From contig WQXR01000056.1 in NCBI GenBank assembly GCA_009784745.1, positions 1 to 7,659 of the forward strand: a stretch of DNA of 7,659 nucleotides, written 5' to 3'. The translations under genes and the position numbers were made by a program. Position 1 is the first letter of the stretch; the number at the start of each line of letters is the position of its first letter. The notes below the pieces were generated by a model. It was not told the DNA's origin. It did not search any database and was given only the letters and a program-made list of their open reading frames with translations. Below are positions 5,616 to 7,659 of this stretch, piece by piece. This DNA is from Methanomassiliicoccaceae archaeon. GTDB lineage: Archaea > Thermoplasmatota > Thermoplasmata > Methanomassiliicoccales > Methanomethylophilaceae.

Positions 5616-6952
5616 ATGTCGATGTCCCCGTTGCTTCCCATCTGCTTCATCATCTGCTTCCGCATCTTGCGGTTGCCCATGAATCCTTTGATCGCCTTTT
5701 TGCTGTTGCCGTATTGTTTTATGAGTTCACGGACGTCATGCGGATCGACACCCGCACCGTACGCTATCCTGTTGATCCGTGTTCCTTTTATTATTCGCGG
5801 ATCGTCCATCTCCTCATCGGTCATAGAATCCATTATCACGCGGTATCTTTTCAGTCTCGCCTGAGATTCCTCGTAATTTATCTTGTCTTCCATGCGATTC
5901 ATTCCTGGTATCATGCTCATTACTTTCTGTAACGGCCCCATCTTGCTTACCGCTTCCATCTGCGTGTACATATCCTTTAACGTAAATTTACCGGACATTA
6001 TGTGCTTCGATGCCCCTTCAACTTCCTTATCGCCTTCGAATTCTTCCTTTGCGATGTTCACAAGCGTTGAGAGATCGCCCATTCCCAATAATCTGGAAAT
6101 GAATTTGTTGGCGTCGAACGGCTCGAAATCACGTATATGTTCTCCTACACCTAAGAAAACTATCCTTGCGTCGGTTTTTGACACGGCGCTCAATGCGCCT
6201 CCGCCTTTGGCGGTGCCGTCCATCTTCGTTAATATCACTCCGGTAACGCCTACCGCTTTGTGGAATGCATCCGCCTGCGGGCCTGCCTGCTGGCCTACCT
6301 GCGAGTCCAGAACAAGTAACCTTTCATCCGGTTTGGCGATCGCCGCAACATCCTTCAATTCCTGTATCAGATCCGCTTCAAGGGCATGACGTCCCGAAGT
6401 GTCGATGATTATTACTTTCTTGTCCTTGAAATGCTCCAATCCTCTTTTTACAACTCCGGCGGCATCCTTTGCGCCCTGTTCGCCGTATACGTCCACTCCT
6501 GTCTTTTCACCTAATTGTTTCAGCTGGTCGTACGCGGCCGGTCTGTGGACGTCCGCTGCGATCATTCCGACACGGAAACCTTTCTTTGAGAATAGTAACG
6601 ACAATTTACCGCAGCTTGTTGTCTTTCCCTGTCCGTAAAGGCCGACCATCATTATGGTCTGCGGCTCCATCTTAAGACCTTCGCCGTTGTCCAGAAGGTT
6701 CACCATCTCTTCGTAGATTATTGAGACCACGTGATCTTTAGGACCCTTTCCCGCAGGAGGTTTCTCCTCGAGCGCCCGTTCCTTTATCTTCTTTGTCAGT
6801 TGAAGTACCAACTGAACATTGACATCTGCCTGCAATAAAGCTCGCTGGAGATCCTTTGCAACGTCCTCTATAAGTTGCTCGTTGACGCTGTTGGCCCCGG
6901 TTATCCTTCCTAGAACATTCCTCAACGATTTTCCGAGGCCTTCCAATACCAT
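5612..6952 (-). CDS. srp54: Signal recognition particle 54 kDa protein
   Basis: GTPase of the signal recognition particle; it binds SRP RNA and hydrophobic signal sequences at the ribosome and docks with the receptor FtsY to deliver membrane and secreted proteins. 446 residues, normal for archaea. N domain 1-95; G domain with P-loop GLYGQGKT at 104-111, DVHRPAA at 134-140, DTSGR at 184-188, TKMDG at 242-246 and GVGEHIRDFEPFD at 268-280; M domain from about 320, rich in Met, with the SRP-RNA-binding helix RINRIAYGAG at 392-401 and a Met-rich C-terminal segment with basic residues, then an acidic end (DIDI). GTPase motifs deviate only conservatively from the usual GLQGSGKT and DTAGR. The ATG at 6952 is preceded by a TATA-like CTTTATTA about 28 bases away. 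It leads the operon containing trmY. Confidence 0.97.
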   Translation of the reverse strand: MVLEGLGKSLRNVLGRITGANSVNEQLIEDVAKDLQRALLQADVNVQLVLQLTKKIKERALEEKPPAGKGPKDHVVSIIYEEMVNLLDNGEGLKMEPQTIMMVGLYGQGKTTSCGKLSLLFSKKGFRVGMIAADVHRPAAYDQLKQLGEKTGVDVYGEQGAKDAAGVVKRGLEHFKDKKVIIIDTSGRHALEADLIQELKDVAAIAKPDERLLVLDSQVGQQAGPQADAFHKAVGVTGVILTKMDGTAKGGGALSAVSKTDARIVFLGVGEHIRDFEPFDANKFISRLLGMGDLSTLVNIAKEEFEGDKEVEGASKHIMSGKFTLKDMYTQMEAVSKMGPLQKVMSMIPGMNRMEDKINYEESQARLKRYRVIMDSMTDEEMDDPRIIKGTRINRIAYGAGVDPHDVRELIKQYGNSKKAIKGFMGNRKMRKQMMKQMGSNGDIDI

Positions 6953-6976
6953 GATGACGGGTACAGCAGTACTTCG

Positions 6977-6984
6977 TAATAAAG
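6977..6984 (-). promoter_or_regulatory. TATA-like element for SRP54
   Basis: CTTTATTA on the minus strand, centred about 28 bases from the SRP54 ATG. It is a weaker match than the box at 7088-7095, so SRP54 could have two promoters: this near-leaderless one and a distal one giving a structured leader. Confidence 0.35.
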
Positions 6985-6989
6985 ATTTG

Positions 6990-7066
6990 TAAAGAAAGGA
7001 TATTGGAATTAGTCCAGCCAGTCAGAAGGGATGGGATGCACTCTACGGGACTGGACTTTTTCCAAC
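6990..7066 (-). ncRNA. Candidate structured RNA (stand-alone or SRP54 leader)
   Basis: A strong minus-strand TATA box (7095-7088) predicts a transcription start at G7066, preceded by T, the preferred pyrimidine-purine step. The RNA would begin G-UUGGAA-AA-AGUCCAG and later read CUGGACU-AA-UUCCAA, so its two ends pair through 6 and 7 bp separated by a symmetric A-A/A-A internal loop, enclosing about 33 bases. A pyrimidine-rich TATCCTTTCTTT follows and might end the transcript. I recognise no tRNA, C/D box or H/ACA layout: there is a CTGA but no box C. If transcription continues, this is a leader of about 114 bases on SRP54 mRNA. No open reading frame is evident here. Structure is read from sequence; transcription is inferred. 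Confidence 0.35.
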
Positions 7067-7074
7067 ATATCCTT
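6996..7074. repeat. Long imperfect inverted repeat
   Basis: The left arm AAGGATA-TTGGAA-TT-AGTCCAG (6996-7017) matches the reverse complement of the right arm CTGGACT-TT-TTCCAA-CA-TATCCTT (7051-7074). Twenty base pairs form, broken by a 2x2 mismatch and a 2-base bulge. The 33-base centre also holds CCAGTC (7018-7023), which could pair with GACTGG (7049-7054), excluding the 7-bp inner helix. It lies between the surface-protein stop and the SRP54 promoter, so it may also serve as a 3' end for the surface-protein transcript. Confidence 0.7.
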
Positions 7075-7087
7075 ATTAACGGAAGGG

Positions 7088-7095
7088 TATATAAA
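7088..7095 (-). promoter_or_regulatory. Strong TATA box TTTATATA
   Basis: TTTATATA on the minus strand (TATATAAA on plus) is the best box A match in the window and lies just past the surface-protein stop (7118). Leftward, the start would fall at about 7066, at the edge of the inverted repeat. Because the element is nearly symmetric, rightward initiation near 7117, antisense to the surface-protein gene, cannot be excluded, but no plausible plus-strand gene follows. Confidence 0.5.
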
Positions 7096-7117
7096 TCTTG
7101 GTTCAACCTCCTCGGGA

Positions 7118-7659
7118 TCAGTCCTCCTCGTCGTCGGATCTGAACTTTATCCATACGTATGTTACGAACATTATCACGATCACGATGAACACCAGGAACG
7201 GCAGAAGCCACATGTCCTGCATCAGCGGACCGCGTGCCTTGAAGTCCGCTGAAATTATTATGTCACCGTCAATAATGAAGGTAACCTCTGATACTGTGCC
7301 AGACAATCCTTTTGTCCACTTTACGAACATGTTCCCGCGGTCAGCAACTGCTTTGATAGTAACTTCCGTTCCTGAGAATAATATCACGTCGGATATCAGT
7401 TCTTCCATGTTACCGCCGTTCACGGACCAGTACAGCTTACCGCCGAAGAATGTCCCCTTGCTTAACGTGAATTCCATCTTCACGATGTTCCATTCTATAT
7501 CTACGTCACCGACGGTGCCGTCATCCCATGTGTAGTTGTTCTTGTCCTTCAGAGCGATCGTTGCGATGTGCAGGCCTTCCGCTGTTCCGGTGTTGCCGTA
7601 TATCTTCATCGTTTTGCTATCATACCCTTTCACGGGCAGTTCGCGAACTGCTCCGGTAA
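7118..7659 (-). CDS. Surface protein with repeat domains and C-terminal membrane anchor (5' part outside window)
   Basis: The frame is open to the right edge, so only the last 179 residues are seen; the GTG at 7633 is internal. Residues 1-59 look like the end of a beta-sandwich repeat of the kind found in adhesin-like proteins (GTAEGLHIATIALKD, NNYTWDDGT, then a VDIEWNI end strand). Residues about 70-141 resemble a divergent InlB B-type repeat: GKLYWSVNGG, then SGTEVTIKAVAD-x5-FVKW, then FIIDGDIIISADF. One hydrophobic helix at about 149-171 (MWLLPFLVFIVIV...) is followed by the short tail KFRSDDEED. The layout implies export, a cell-surface location with the repeats outside and a C-terminal anchor. 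No enzyme motif is visible. Such proteins in gut archaea are often large and proposed to act in adhesion; the exact role is unknown. Confidence 0.8.
   Translation of the reverse strand, partial: TGAVRELPVKGYDSKTMKIYGNTGTAEGLHIATIALKDKNNYTWDDGTVGDVDIEWNIVKMEFTLSKGTFFGGKLYWSVNGGNMEELISDVILFSGTEVTIKAVADRGNMFVKWTKGLSGTVSEVTFIIDGDIIISADFKARGPLMQDMWLLPFLVFIVIVIMFVTYVWIKFRSDDEED

Noticed and set aside
6990..7066. tRNA, C/D box or H/ACA guide RNA
   Set aside because: There is no cloverleaf, no T-loop GTTCRA, no box C, and no ACA tail at the expected place; only a single CTGA is seen.
6738..7211. Open frame of about 157 codons on the minus strand over the SRP54 N-terminus and the intergenic region
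   Set aside because: It is out of frame with SRP54, crosses the inverted repeat and the surface-protein end, and its Arg-rich, low-complexity composition is typical of a frame shadow.
7098..7535. Open frame on the plus strand that the TATATAAA at 7088-7095 could drive
   Set aside because: It is antisense to a protein with convincing repeat and membrane-anchor features, and its translation is Ser/Ile-rich without recognisable domains.

Overview
The window is archaeal chromosomal DNA, most likely from a member of the Thermoplasmata, with Methanomassiliicoccales-type methanogens as the best guess. Evidence for archaea is the class I HMG-CoA reductase, archaeal-type PheT, archaeal phosphopantetheine adenylyltransferase (PPAT), TrmY, SRP54, a DUF2116-like zinc-ribbon protein, and TATA boxes lying about 24-29 bases before start codons. 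The PPAT/inosine-xanthosine triphosphatase fusion is an architecture I recall from Thermoplasma relatives. The lineage is inference; no rRNA or lineage-defining methanogenesis gene is present.

Layout. Left edge to 902 (+): 3' part of HMG-CoA reductase (mevalonate and isoprenoid lipid synthesis). 904-1674 (-): a nitrilase-superfamily protein whose nucleophilic cysteine position is glycine. 1675-1788: a compact divergent promoter region with one TATA box for each direction. 1789-3432 (+): phenylalanyl-tRNA synthetase beta subunit. 3429-4576 (-): a two-gene unit, a small zinc-ribbon membrane protein followed by the PPAT/NTPase fusion, converging on pheT with a 4-base overlap. 4640-4957 (-): a minimal nucleotidyltransferase. 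5022-6952 (-): SRP54 followed by TrmY, joined by an ATGA overlap. 6953-7117: a gene-free stretch with a long imperfect inverted repeat beside a strong TATA box. 7118 to right edge (-): C-terminal end of a surface protein with repeat domains and one membrane anchor.

Most genes are housekeeping: isoprenoid lipid and CoA synthesis, nucleotide-pool cleaning, tRNA charging and modification, and protein targeting. I see no CRISPR array, insertion sequence, prophage or complete defence system. The items most worth a second look are the possible structured RNA or leader before SRP54, the cysteine-less nitrilase, the altered ATP-site motif in the PPAT half of the fusion, and the nucleotidyltransferase without a HEPN partner.
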